The notes under the pieces are model-generated. The model made no database searches. It saw only the letters and a list, made by a program, of their open reading frames with translations, and was not told the origin of the DNA. 37,003 bases of DNA from Lachnospiraceae bacterium (lineage in GTDB: Bacteria; Bacillota; Clostridia; Lachnospirales; Lachnospiraceae), in the NCBI GenBank assembly GCA_030536685.1, contig JAUNPP010000014.1, positions 1 to 37,003 of the forward strand. The letters run 5' to 3'. Below are positions 1 to 8,342 of this stretch, in pieces (positions within the stretch are counted from its first letter, which is position 1; every line of letters starts with the position of its first letter). The position numbers were made by a program, and so were the translations under genes.

Positions 1-1
1 A

Positions 2-76
2 GAGTTTGAAATGTCTGCAGAGTGTAAAATATATGGAGTTAGACAATATGACGATTTAAAAAGAAGAAATAAATAA
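2..76 (+). CDS. 3' end of an unidentified gene (partial)
   Basis: An open frame enters from the left edge and stops at TAA (74-76), giving 24 codons that end in YDDLKRRNK. The piece is too short to assign a family. The basic C-terminus and the AT-rich gap that follows fit a real gene end, but chance cannot be excluded. Confidence 0.4.
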   Translation, partial: EFEMSAECKIYGVRQYDDLKRRNK

Positions 77-121
77 AAAACAAGACAATAAAACTTTATA
101 AAACAGAGAAAAAAGGATTTG

Positions 122-142
122 GATTCGTCAAAGTGTCGAATC
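122..142. other. Inverted repeat GATTCG-N9-CGAATC
   Basis: A six-base perfect inverted repeat with a nine-base centre lies upstream of the regulator promoter. No T-run follows, so it is not a convincing terminator for the partial gene on the left. It could be an operator for the downstream regulator or a chance palindrome. Confidence 0.3.
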
Positions 143-172
143 GGTACGCTGAAAAAACTGATTTATTGATAA

Positions 173-201
173 TTGTGTTAAATGAACGAACGTGGTATAC
201 T
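173..201 (+). promoter_or_regulatory. Candidate sigma-A promoter with extended -10
   Basis: TTGTGT (173-178), a 17-base spacer and TATACT (196-201). The bases TGG directly before the -10 make an extended -10. It lies about 130 bases before the regulator start codon. Confidence 0.5.
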
Positions 202-330
202 TCAGGTATCGGTTTTAAATTATGGCATTACATTCCGACAGATTGGCAGAATACAAAACAATAGTTTTTTGCGATATGCTGATGGATGAACAGGCAGACA
301 TCTTTGTTTGCAGAAAAGAGTGGGGTAAAC

Positions 331-1899
331 ATGAAAAAACAGGAAAAGATGCCACCGGGATTTTTTTTGAATATTCAGTCTGTTTATGATGCACTTGAGG
401 AATATTATGAGTCCATTAGACTTTTCAAGGAAAATAATAACTCCTGTCTGATTGGTGTTCAGTATTATTATGGTCAGAAAGAACTGGATAAATCTTATCT
501 TTATTTGTGTGATGGAGAGGAACTGGAGCGTCATCCTTTTACTATGAAGGAAGGATATCTTATCGTAGTCGGAGAATGCAACCGCAGCCACATAGTTTTT
601 GGCTGTTCGTGGATTCATATGAAAGAAGCACAGTATTCCGCGTCTGCAATGCGTGAGCTGTTTAACCGGATTCAGGAGATTTTCAGCAAAAATCATATCT
701 GCGAGAAAAAAATCAATTATATTCTGAATCATGACGGAACCGTTGAGGATATCTGTGCCCTGGCGCGGGATTATTTTCATAACCCGGTTTTTATTCATGA
801 TACCTATTACAATATACTGGCAGTTTCAGAGATGCCGGAGAATGCCATGCGTTTTGCGTATAATAACCGCACGGGGAAGTATACACAGGATGCCGAAACT
901 CTGAATAACTTCCGGGTCAGCAAAGAGTATAAAAAGACACTGCTGACACACGGTGGGCATATCTGGGACAGTGATTTTGATGAGAGCAGATGTATTTATG
1001 TTAATATATGGCAGGATGGAGTTTACAGAGGACGTTTTATCCTGTTGGAACTGCTGTCTTCTCTGAAAACGGGTCAGTTAAAGGATGCGGAATACTTTGC
1101 GGAAGCAATTCGAATCCTGCTTGAGCGCAGAGATATAAAGGATAATGAAGAACAGCATCCGTTAAAGGGAATTGTTCAGGATGCACTGAATGGTAAACTT
1201 CCTGATGAGGCGAATCTGGAGATGCAGCTGGGTCTGTTTTCATGAAATCGCACAGATGCATACCTTTGTTCAGAAATCTCATTTGTGAATGAAGAAATCA
1301 CACAGATGTCAATTTACAGAATGTGTGGAAATATTGAAGAACAGATTCCCGGAAGCTATGCGTGTTATTATAATCATAAGATATATCTGCTGGTCAATAT
1401 GGATGTGAATCACTTTTCGCTTCAGGATTTCAGAAAACGGATGGTGTATATTATCAGGGAAGGACTTTTTCACATCGGCGTTTCCATGGTTTTTTATGAT
1501 ATTCTGGAAATGCAGTATTATTTCAGACAGGCAGAGATTGCATTATATTACGGTACTCAGCAGAATCAGATGTTCTGGTATCATACTTTTGATGCGTACG
1601 TTTTGGATTACTGGATGAAGGAAGGAATTGGAACGCTGACAAAGGATACGATCGTCAACCCTGCAGTTTATATTCTGGAACAGTATGACAGAGAACACGG
1701 AACCGATCTGTATGAAACGTTAAAAACATATCTGACATATGAAAGAAATGGAACCCTAACTGCGAGAATTATGAAGATCCATCGCAGTACGCTGCCGCAT
1801 CGGCTGGATCGGATTCAGCGTCTGACTGGTCTGAATCTGGAAAGTCCGGAGGTCAGATTGTATTTGCTGATGTCATTTTATTTTCATAGCAGTGTATGA
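331..1899 (+). pseudogene. PucR/CdaR-type transcriptional regulator interrupted by an in-frame TGA
   Basis: One reading frame runs from ATG 331 to TGA 1897-1899, broken only by TGA at 1243-1245. The C-terminal part ends in a PucR-type helix-turn-helix (HTH_30): LTARIMKIHRSTLPHRLDRI followed by LTGLNLESPEVR. The first part is a sensor-like domain of this family. Translation continues without frame change across the stop (LGLFS-stop-NRTDAYLCSEI), and a tryptophan would be expected there, so TGG to TGA is the simplest change. GTG 1285 opens the second half but has no ribosome binding site. ATG 331 was preferred over ATG 286, although both have weak binding sites (GTGGGG before 331). The gene ends 14 bases before the UroD-family gene, so it was probably that gene's regulator. 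It may be a recent pseudogene, a readthrough product or a sequencing error. Confidence 0.75.
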
Positions 1900-1913
1900 T
1901 AAGGAGGTATTTT

Positions 1914-2948
1914 ATGTTAACACCGAAACAAAACATGATTGAATGTATCAAAGGCGGTAACCCCGACAGATTTGTAAATCAGTACGAAGCAGTTCAGCTG
2001 CTGTTTCATCCCTTTATGTTTGCAAGTCCGCTGGTTCAGAAAGGTCAGGAAAATGTGAAAAATGCATGGGGAGTAACAAACTCTTTCCCGGAAGGAACAC
2101 CCGGTATGTTTCCGGTACATACACCTGATAAGATTGTTGTAAAGGATATTGAGCACTGGAGAGATTATGTAAAAGCGCCGTCATTAAAATTTCCTCAGGA
2201 GATGTGGGATCAGTGCAAGGCAATGTATGATGCTGTTGATTCCGAACAGGCATTTAAGGCTGTATTTGTTGCTCCCGGCTTATTTGAACAGACACATCAT
2301 CTGTGCGAAATCGTAAATGCATTAACTTATTATATCGAATATGAAGAGGAAATGCATGATCTGATCAAATATCTGACCGAGTGGGAGCTGGAGCTTGCTG
2401 AGGGAATCTGTTCCAATCTGCATCCTGATATGCTGTTCCATCATGATGACTGGGGTTCTTACGACAGCACCTTTATGAGCCCTAACATGTTTAACGAATT
2501 TCTGTTAGAGCCTTATAAGGAAATTTATGGTTATTACAAGAGCCATGGTGTAGATTATGTAGTTCATCATTCTGACAGCTACGCAGCTACGCTTGTTCCT
2601 TCCATGATCGAGATGGGAATTGACGTATGGCAGGGCTGCATGGAGACCAACAATCTTCCTGAACTGATCAGGAAATACGGAGATAAGATTACTTTCATGG
2701 GCGGCCTTGAAAATATTATCGTAGATAAACCTGATTGGAGCGATGAATGGTGTGAAGCAACGGTTCGCCGTGTCTGCGGAGAATGCGGAAACAAACACTT
2801 CATTCCCTGTATTGCACAAGGCGGTCCCGGTTCTGTTTATCCCGGAGTTTACCAGTCACTGACCAACGCAATCGACAAGCTGAATCAGGAACAGTTTGGA
2901 ATTAATCCGGAAGAATCAACTCGTCTGCCTCTGCAGATTATGTTCTGA
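1914..2948 (+). CDS. Uroporphyrinogen decarboxylase-fold methyltransferase family protein
   Basis: 344 residues of the UroD superfamily, which includes true HemE and the corrinoid-linked methyltransferases (MtaA, MtbA, CmuA, MtvB types). The (beta/alpha)8 core is suggested by the conserved HHDDWGSYDSTFMSP, HHSDSYAATLVPSMIEMGIDVWQG, YGDKITFMGG and HFIPCIAQGGPGS segments. The MtaA-type zinc motif H-x-C is H-S-D here, with one later Cys (IPC), so the metal site may differ from methyltransferase II enzymes. The start is ATG 1914, eight bases after AAGGAGG; a longer frame from 1896 was rejected because it has no binding site. Its position behind a PucR-type regulator fits a substrate-induced demethylation gene. 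No corrinoid protein gene is adjacent. The substrate is unknown and a haem-synthesis role is unlikely. Confidence 0.8.
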   Translation: MLTPKQNMIECIKGGNPDRFVNQYEAVQLLFHPFMFASPLVQKGQENVKNAWGVTNSFPEGTPGMFPVHTPDKIVVKDIEHWRDYVKAPSLKFPQEMWDQCKAMYDAVDSEQAFKAVFVAPGLFEQTHHLCEIVNALTYYIEYEEEMHDLIKYLTEWELELAEGICSNLHPDMLFHHDDWGSYDSTFMSPNMFNEFLLEPYKEIYGYYKSHGVDYVVHHSDSYAATLVPSMIEMGIDVWQGCMETNNLPELIRKYGDKITFMGGLENIIVDKPDWSDEWCEATVRRVCGECGNKHFIPCIAQGGPGSVYPGVYQSLTNAIDKLNQEQFGINPEESTRLPLQIMF

Positions 2949-2953
2949 TAATA

Positions 2954-3029
2954 TTTAATGCTGTGTTGATAAAATTTAATACTGTTCTGACGACGTTTTA
3001 AAACTGTACTAATCATGTTTTAATAACGT
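2954..3029. repeat. Four imperfect direct repeats, 21-22 bp apart
   Basis: TTTAATGCTGT (2954), TTTAATACTGT (2975), TTTAAAACTGT (2997) and TTTAATAACGT (3019) recur every 21-22 bases, about two DNA turns. They lie between the UroD-family stop codon and its terminator. Function is unknown; a decayed tandem repeat is most likely. Confidence 0.5.
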
Positions 3030-3060
3030 CCTGAAAAAAGTCAGATAATGTTCTGCTAAG

Positions 3061-3111
3061 AAAGCGAACCTGAAAAAGCAATAATATTGTTTTTCGGGTT
3101 CGCTTTTTTTG
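3061..3111 (+). terminator. Rho-independent terminator after the UroD-family gene
   Basis: AAAGCGAACCtGAAAAA pairs with TTTTTCgGGTTCGCTTT around a 12-base loop and runs into a T-tract ending near 3110. It is strong on the plus strand. The rest of the 2949-3382 gap holds only the two repeat blocks listed here. Confidence 0.9.
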
Positions 3112-3290
3112 CCTTTTGTCAGGTGATGTAAAACTGGTGTTTCAGGCGGTGCCCATAAAAAATATATTTTTTTAAAACTTTTCTTTTTATTCTTTCGTAT
3201 GTATTATTGTAAGATTAGTATGGCGTTGGGAGCAAAAGGAATTTTGCCCCCTGTGATAAGTACTCAGCAGGGAGTTATTTGTGAAAAAAA

Positions 3291-3350
3291 AAGCAATTGT
3301 GCGGAAAGAACAGCAATTGTGCAGAAGGAAAAGCAATTATGCAGGATGTA
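3291..3350. repeat. Three 20-bp tandem repeats upstream of the sigma factor
   Basis: Units start at 3291, 3311 and 3331 on the consensus AGCAATTGTGCAGAAGGAA; the third is degenerate. They lie 33 bases before the sigma factor start and are read through in its frame. The 20-bp spacing places each copy on the same helix face, so a binding array is possible. Confidence 0.55.
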
Positions 3351-3382
3351 CTGCGTTATACAGTACAGAAAGAGGTTTTGTC

Positions 3383-3964
3383 ATGGATTCAGATAATAAG
3401 CTCATTCGGAAAATAAAAAGGAAGAATGACAGGAAAGCGGCAGATGAGCTGCTGGGAAGATATTACCGGGAAATTTTTGCATTTGCCTTTCGGCAGGTGC
3501 AGGAGAGAGAGCTTGCCATGGATCTGACACAGGATATTTTTATAGCGGTGCTTCGTGGGTTGATTTCTTTTGATGAGAGGAAGGCACAGTTTCGTACCTG
3601 GCTTTACACAGTTGCCTCCAACAAAATTACAGATTATTATCGCAGCCGTTATCACAGGCGGCGAATCTGTGAGACGGTTTTTGAGGCTGTGGAGGATGTG
3701 CCGGAAATCGATTTTTGGCAGGAACAATGTGCGCAGCAGGACTTCGTGCAGAAGCTTCTGGAAAAGGAAATGATTCAGGAGGTAATGGATAAAATGGTTC
3801 AGTATGACAATGTGTATGTACAGATCTTTCAGCAGAAGTGCTTTCTTGAAAGGACATTTAAGGAGATCGCGCAGGATATGGGGCTTTCCGAAAATACGGT
3901 TAAGACCAGGTTTTATGCGATACAAAGACGTTTGCGAAAGGAGTTTTTGGAAAATGAGAAATAA
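3383..3964 (+). CDS. ECF-type RNA polymerase sigma factor
   Basis: 193 residues with the two-domain layout of ECF sigma-70 factors. Region 2 is visible as DELLGRYYREIFAFAF, MDLTQDIFIAVLRGL and FRTWLYTVASNKITDYYR. Region 4 has the helix-turn-helix FKEIAQDMGLSENTVKTRFY. The frame is open back to 3281, but that extension only translates a 20-bp DNA repeat; ATG 3383 follows AGAGG and gives a normal N-terminus. It is the first gene of a block with a membrane protein and an ABC exporter, the usual arrangement for a sigma factor that switches on its own stress or antimicrobial-response transporter. The 250-residue membrane protein downstream could be its anti-sigma factor, but no zinc-binding anti-sigma motif is visible there. 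Confidence 0.88.
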   Translation: MDSDNKLIRKIKRKNDRKAADELLGRYYREIFAFAFRQVQERELAMDLTQDIFIAVLRGLISFDERKAQFRTWLYTVASNKITDYYRSRYHRRRICETVFEAVEDVPEIDFWQEQCAQQDFVQKLLEKEMIQEVMDKMVQYDNVYVQIFQQKCFLERTFKEIAQDMGLSENTVKTRFYAIQRRLRKEFLENEK

Positions 3965-4006
3965 AAAGCAGAAAATAAAAAAAGCCATGTAGGGAGGTAT
4001 CGGAGC

Positions 4007-4759
4007 ATGAGCAGAGAAGAAAAAAAGAATTTTGAAATTCCATATCCGGATCGACAGGAAATGCGTATACAAATGGACCGGATTCTTGATGCTGGACTGC
4101 CGCCAAAGCAGAGCTTTTTTGAGCAGCTGAAGTCACTTTACTGGGGACCGGGATTAAAGGTTATATTTTATAAATCGCAGCTGGCAGTCGTTATGAGCAT
4201 TTTGCTTTACCTGCTGGTGTTGAAAGTCTGCTGGGATTTCAGAGAAAGTGTGGAACATTCGGAATATCTGGTTCTAATGCTGTTTCCGATGTTTTATCTG
4301 TTGTTTGCGGCGATGTCCTACTGGTATGAGGAGCAGACGGAAATTGTGGAGCTGAAGCAGAGTCTGCGGTACTCTTTTACGTATTTAATCAGTCTTAGGA
4401 TGTTTTATGCTGCGATTTTCGCAGTATTTGCAGATTCCGTTCTGTTTCTTCCTGTTATGGAAAATGAATATGGGAGGAAACTTGTAATGAGCGGCTTCAG
4501 CAGTATGTTTTTATTTGCGTTACTGTCTATCTATCTGTACAACCGGTTTGGGAAGTATTTTCACATTCTGTGGCTGGCGGGAGGCTGGATTGTTACCTGC
4601 TGTCTGCTGACAGAATACGGCGATGGAGTGAGCTATCTGCTGTTCGAGTGGATGCCGCCTGCGCTTCATGCAACAGTCAGTATGGGAATTATGGTATATT
4701 TTTTTATTTATGTAGGAAAGGTAGGAAGAAAAGATGCTTACACTCACGCATGTCAGTAA
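4007..4759 (+). CDS. Multi-pass membrane protein of the sigma factor/ABC operon
   Basis: 250 residues, not recognised as a named family. A soluble N-terminus of about 55 residues (basic and acidic, starting MSREEKKNFEIPYPD) precedes roughly six hydrophobic segments at about 60-80, 90-110, 125-148, 160-178, 184-203 and 220-240. The start has a good binding site (GGGAGGT). The gene lies 42 bases after the sigma factor and overlaps the ABC ATPase by 26 bases, so all are probably co-transcribed. By position it could be a membrane anti-sigma factor or an extra transporter subunit. Sequence alone does not decide. Confidence 0.75.
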   Translation: MSREEKKNFEIPYPDRQEMRIQMDRILDAGLPPKQSFFEQLKSLYWGPGLKVIFYKSQLAVVMSILLYLLVLKVCWDFRESVEHSEYLVLMLFPMFYLLFAAMSYWYEEQTEIVELKQSLRYSFTYLISLRMFYAAIFAVFADSVLFLPVMENEYGRKLVMSGFSSMFLFALLSIYLYNRFGKYFHILWLAGGWIVTCCLLTEYGDGVSYLLFEWMPPALHATVSMGIMVYFFIYVGKVGRKDAYTHACQ

Positions 4760-5654
4760 AAATTATGGTCATTTTACGGCGCTTTCCGATATCAGCCTGA
4801 GTATGGAAAACGGGCTTTACGGGCTGCTATCTCCAAATGGAGCGGGAAAAACAACACTGATTAAAATGATTACAACACTGCTTACACTCACGGAAGGGGA
4901 AATTCTGTATAACGGTGAGGAAATCTGGAAAATGGGAGCAAGATACCGGGATCTGATCGGTTATTTGCCTCAGCAGTTTGGCTATTACCGGAATAATACC
5001 CCTGTTCAGTATCTGATGTATCTGGGAGCGTTAAAAGGAATGAGGAAGCAGGAGCTTTCCTGTCGGATTGACGAGCTTCTTGCGCTGGTGGGACTGGAGG
5101 CGGCTGCCCATAAAAAAATGAAGCAGTTTTCCGGCGGAATGCTGCAGCGGGTTGGAATCGCTCAGGCAATGTTAAATGACCCTAAGATTCTGGTTCTGGA
5201 TGAACCGACAGCCGGACTTGATCCGAAGGAACGGGTTCGCTTCCGCAATATTATTTCCGCCCTTTCCAGAGATCGGATTGTCATTCTTTCCACGCATATC
5301 GTATCGGATATTGAATCCATTGCAAATGAAGTGATTATGATAAAAGATAAAAAGCTGTATTGTATGGATACGGTTCCCAATATCTGCAAAATGCTGGAAA
5401 ATAAAATATTTGAAATGGAAGTGGCAGAACAGAATTATCACGCTTTTGAGCAGAGCCACATGGTTTTATCCGCCAGACAGGAAAAAGGGTGTATGGCGGT
5501 ACGATATTATGATGAAACAGGATTTGGAGAGAGCGGCGCAGTCAGATGCAGTCCTAATCTGGAGGACGTATTTCTGGTCGTGTATCAGGAAGAACAGATT
5601 TCAACGAAGGCAGATTTGGCCTGGAAGAAGATTGGACAGGGAGGAATACGATGA
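4734..5654 (+). CDS. ABC transporter ATP-binding protein
   Basis: 306 residues: an ABC ATPase domain followed by an accessory C-terminal region of about 90 residues, typical of ABC-2 exporters of drugs or peptides. The Walker A is LLSPNGAGKTTL, where Ser replaces the usual first Gly. The signature is FSGGMLQRVGIAQ, Walker B is ILVLDEPTAGLD, and the H-loop is LSTHIV. The Q-loop is YLPQQFG. The 3' end overlaps the next permease gene by four bases (ATGA), indicating translational coupling. With the two downstream permeases it should form one exporter, probably under the upstream sigma factor. The substrate is unknown. Confidence 0.9.
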   Translation: MLTLTHVSKNYGHFTALSDISLSMENGLYGLLSPNGAGKTTLIKMITTLLTLTEGEILYNGEEIWKMGARYRDLIGYLPQQFGYYRNNTPVQYLMYLGALKGMRKQELSCRIDELLALVGLEAAAHKKMKQFSGGMLQRVGIAQAMLNDPKILVLDEPTAGLDPKERVRFRNIISALSRDRIVILSTHIVSDIESIANEVIMIKDKKLYCMDTVPNICKMLENKIFEMEVAEQNYHAFEQSHMVLSARQEKGCMAVRYYDETGFGESGAVRCSPNLEDVFLVVYQEEQISTKADLAWKKIGQGGIR

Positions 5655-6904
5655 GAATTTTATTTCTGGAATGCAAAAAAATCATGAACTGGAAACTGCT
5701 TCTGATCATTGCGCTGTTTTCCGTGTTTTTTCAAAGGACTTACATGGACTGGTATTATTATCCTGCCAGTGCAAGCGGAGAAGCCGATATTTTGCTTTCG
5801 GCAGAGCTGATGGAAGAATACGGGCCGGATATGGAGATGAGCGAATGGGGAGAGGCGTTAAAGGAAAAGCAGAAGCTGACAGTTGAAAGACTGGACCGTG
5901 CGGTTCGGGAAAATGCAGTATTCCAAAAGCATAAAATCGGGAGCTGGAAAGAATTAAAAAGAGTGGGGAATGAGCTTTTTGATATTTATGATGAAGACAA
6001 GGATATGAAACCGGAAAATGCCGGGCTTGTTCAGGCGATAGACGACTTCAATTTTGTGACTCACTATAAGGATGTATTTCGCAAGCAGACAATAGATGGC
6101 TTTCAGGAAGAGCTGAATGCTGAATGGAGAAGCTTTGGATTTGAAGAAGAGCAGCTTGATTTCCTGATAGAAGATCGGTATGGCGGTGAGAAGGGCGGTA
6201 TTTCCGAAGATTTTAAAGAACGGGCTTCCGAACTGCTTTTAAATAAAAGGGTGTCGCTGCTGCCGGAGAACGCATTTGATTATATTCGGTATCAGATGGC
6301 GGTATTTGGAATTTTGCTTCTTATAAGCTGTATGGTTCTGACACTTCCCTATCAGATCCGGGAGCGGCTGAGCGGTGTAAAAGGACTCTGTCTTACTACC
6401 GCGACAGGGCGCAGCCTTTTATGCAGACAGTTTTTTTCCATTCTGCTTATGAGCAGTCTGATTTGTTTTGTGCAGACCGGGATATATCTGGTGATTTTGT
6501 GGAAAAAAGGGATTCTGGCATTTGCAGCCTGCCCTGCGGTCACCCATACGGCCAGTATTGCTCTGTGGTTTGATATAAATTTTGGCGTTTATATCGGAAT
6601 TTACCTGTTGTTAAACTGGCTGTACGCTCTTACGGGAACGATGCTTCTGTATTTTATCTCCCAAAAAGCAGCCAATTATATGATTGGCTTTGCAGCAGCG
6701 CTTCCGCTCGTGATTGGAATAGGAATGCTGTATGTTCAAAAAGCTGCTAATTTATTTGCATTTTATCCGGAGTGCGGAATGGGGAAAAGCCGGATGGTGC
6801 AGGCGCTGTTTCCGGCCGTGGCTGTAGTGCTGCTGTTTTTGCTGGCTGCCGGAGCTTCATGGGCAGGTTATCTGCGGAATCGAAAAAAAGATATGCTGGT
6901 ATAA
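5651..6904 (+). CDS. ABC-2 type transporter permease
   Basis: 417 residues. One N-terminal membrane segment (about 15-32) is followed by an extracytoplasmic domain of about 180 charged residues. A cluster of about five further membrane segments follows, from residue 215 to the C-terminus. This layout is common in ABC-2 permeases that act on peptides or antibiotics. The start overlaps the ATPase stop by four bases. The C-terminus is basic (RNRKKD), consistent with a cytoplasmic end. It probably pairs with the neighbouring 402-residue permease. Confidence 0.82.
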   Translation: MRILFLECKKIMNWKLLLIIALFSVFFQRTYMDWYYYPASASGEADILLSAELMEEYGPDMEMSEWGEALKEKQKLTVERLDRAVRENAVFQKHKIGSWKELKRVGNELFDIYDEDKDMKPENAGLVQAIDDFNFVTHYKDVFRKQTIDGFQEELNAEWRSFGFEEEQLDFLIEDRYGGEKGGISEDFKERASELLLNKRVSLLPENAFDYIRYQMAVFGILLLISCMVLTLPYQIRERLSGVKGLCLTTATGRSLLCRQFFSILLMSSLICFVQTGIYLVILWKKGILAFAACPAVTHTASIALWFDINFGVYIGIYLLLNWLYALTGTMLLYFISQKAANYMIGFAAALPLVIGIGMLYVQKAANLFAFYPECGMGKSRMVQALFPAVAVVLLFLLAAGASWAGYLRNRKKDMLV

Positions 6905-6976
6905 AAAATGTGTTGATATAGATGCGTATGGATTAAAAAATAAGGATTGAAAAATATGAATTAAAAGAGGCAGATT

Positions 6977-8185
6977 ATGTTCCGAAATGAGATGAAAAAA
7001 TTGCTGACACATCCGGTGTTATGGTGTTTGTTTATAGTATGCATGTTATACAATCTGTTTCTGCTTTGGGTGCATGTGGAACCGATGCGGGAGGAACTTC
7101 TTGTGGTACATAAGCTGGCAGCAGAAACCGTTACGGAAAGCAGGTCAGGCGGAAAACTGATTGAAAGGTCGGGTGGAAAATCCGACGGGAAATCGACTGA
7201 AAGGTCGGGTGGAAAATCAAATGAAAAGTCGGATGCAGAAAAGCGAATCGAAGAAATCTACACAGCGGGGAGTCTGGAAGCGTCAGAGTTATATGACAGG
7301 GTGAACATGATTGAAATTAAGGACTTGAAGGAGGAACTTCAGGAGTATCATCCAAAGGGAACTTACAAGCGCTATATTGACACAGGATATGAGCGGCTTC
7401 AGCGCCGTGTGGAAGAAATCAGGAAAAACGGCGAGGAAATGCAGGCGTTTTATCCGGGAATTTATTATGAGCTTCACAATGTCCTGTATCATAGGATTAT
7501 CAAGCCGGTGCTTTTGGAAATGATGCTTATTATGAGTATTGGAATCCTGTTTTTGATGGATTATGAGCGAATGCAGAAAACAGGCGAGCTGGTTTACAGC
7601 AGCAAAGCAGGCAGAAGAATTCAGAAAATAAAAATAAAAGCAGGTTTATCGACAGGTTTTCTGTTTTGTATCGTACTTTTGTTTTCCGTACTGGCGATAT
7701 ATTTTTCAAAAATATCTTATCAGGGGCTCTGGGACGTATCCGTTTCTTCTGCGATGCTGGCAGAATACCGGGGAATCCTTTTTTATCCGTTTATCACTTA
7801 TGTCCCGATGAATATATGGCAGTATTTACTTGCGACGATCACCATTGCGCTGCTGCTTGTGCTGGTTATCGGTCTGTTAACAGCCGGGATTTATCTGTTC
7901 CTTCAAAACAGTTATTTCTCATTTTTACTCGAAATACTTCTTCTGTTCTTCTTTCGTTTTCTGGCAGAATACAGTACGGTAACATTTTGGGATGTTATAT
8001 GCAAGATGAATCCTACGATGCTCTGGTTTTACTGCGGAAGATGGTTTATGGAAGAAAATCTGGAGCTTTGCTTTCCCGGAAATGAAGCGCTCAGTCTTGC
8101 AATTCAATTTCTGGCAGCAGGAATCGTCTTATGTCTGGTTTACAGGAAATTCCTGAAATCAGACATAATAGAGAAAAATCTGTAG
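6977..8185 (+). CDS. ABC-2 type transporter permease with a repeat-containing extracytoplasmic loop
   Basis: 402 residues with the same plan as the upstream permease: one membrane segment at about 14-32, a large hydrophilic loop, then about five membrane segments from residue 175. The loop carries a repeated RSGGK motif (residues about 57-80) encoded by an exact 21-bp repeat 36 bases apart. The repeat is in frame, so loop length may vary between strains. The start follows AAGAGG, 72 bases after the previous gene. The stop codon abuts a fossil histidine-kinase fragment on the other strand, so this is the right end of the first ABC block. Confidence 0.82.
   Translation: MFRNEMKKLLTHPVLWCLFIVCMLYNLFLLWVHVEPMREELLVVHKLAAETVTESRSGGKLIERSGGKSDGKSTERSGGKSNEKSDAEKRIEEIYTAGSLEASELYDRVNMIEIKDLKEELQEYHPKGTYKRYIDTGYERLQRRVEEIRKNGEEMQAFYPGIYYELHNVLYHRIIKPVLLEMMLIMSIGILFLMDYERMQKTGELVYSSKAGRRIQKIKIKAGLSTGFLFCIVLLFSVLAIYFSKISYQGLWDVSVSSAMLAEYRGILFYPFITYVPMNIWQYLLATITIALLLVLVIGLLTAGIYLFLQNSYFSFLLEILLLFFFRFLAEYSTVTFWDVICKMNPTMLWFYCGRWFMEENLELCFPGNEALSLAIQFLAAGIVLCLVYRKFLKSDIIEKNL
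7142..7218 (+). repeat. Codon-phased tandem repeat inside the permease gene
   Basis: Two identical 21-bp copies (TGAAAGGTCGGGTGGAAAATC) start at 7162 and 7198, 36 bases or 12 codons apart. A partial third copy lies at 7142-7156. They encode RSGGKS repeats in the external loop. Confidence 0.75.
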
Positions 8186-8186
8186 T

Positions 8187-8279
8187 CCGGCTGATTTCTT
8201 CTTCGGGGATTTCGCAGCTGTTATCAGAAACGGTAATCTGATAGCCATTTTCCAGTTCCTTTCCGGAAAGCTGAATTGT
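8187..8279 (-). pseudogene. Remnant of a histidine kinase ATPase domain
   Basis: Read on the minus strand this 93-bp segment gives 31 codons without a stop, including YQITVSDNSCEIPEEEISR. By eye 23 of 31 residues match residues 378-408 of the intact sensor kinase encoded at 18885-20291, and the DNA is also visibly similar. The G1 box DNGCGIP has become DNSCEIP, so two ATP-binding glycines are lost. Both ends stop abruptly: one directly after the permease stop codon, the other with no kinase-like sequence beyond. It is a fossil of a paralogous kinase gene and cannot be functional. Confidence 0.75.
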
Positions 8280-8342
8280 CTAAAACTGTAAATGACTACA
8301 GCAAATTGTTGCAGCAGTACATATTAAATTTAGGAGATAAGT

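Noticed and set aside
1243..1245. TGA as selenocysteine or TAG-type pyrrolysine recoding
   Set aside because: The codon is TGA, not TAG; no SECIS-like hairpin directly follows; and the family expects a Trp-like residue in a regulator rather than a redox enzyme.
3281..3382. Longer N-terminus for the sigma factor
   Set aside because: The extension translates a 20-bp DNA repeat and lacks a suitable binding site; ATG 3383 gives a normal ECF start.
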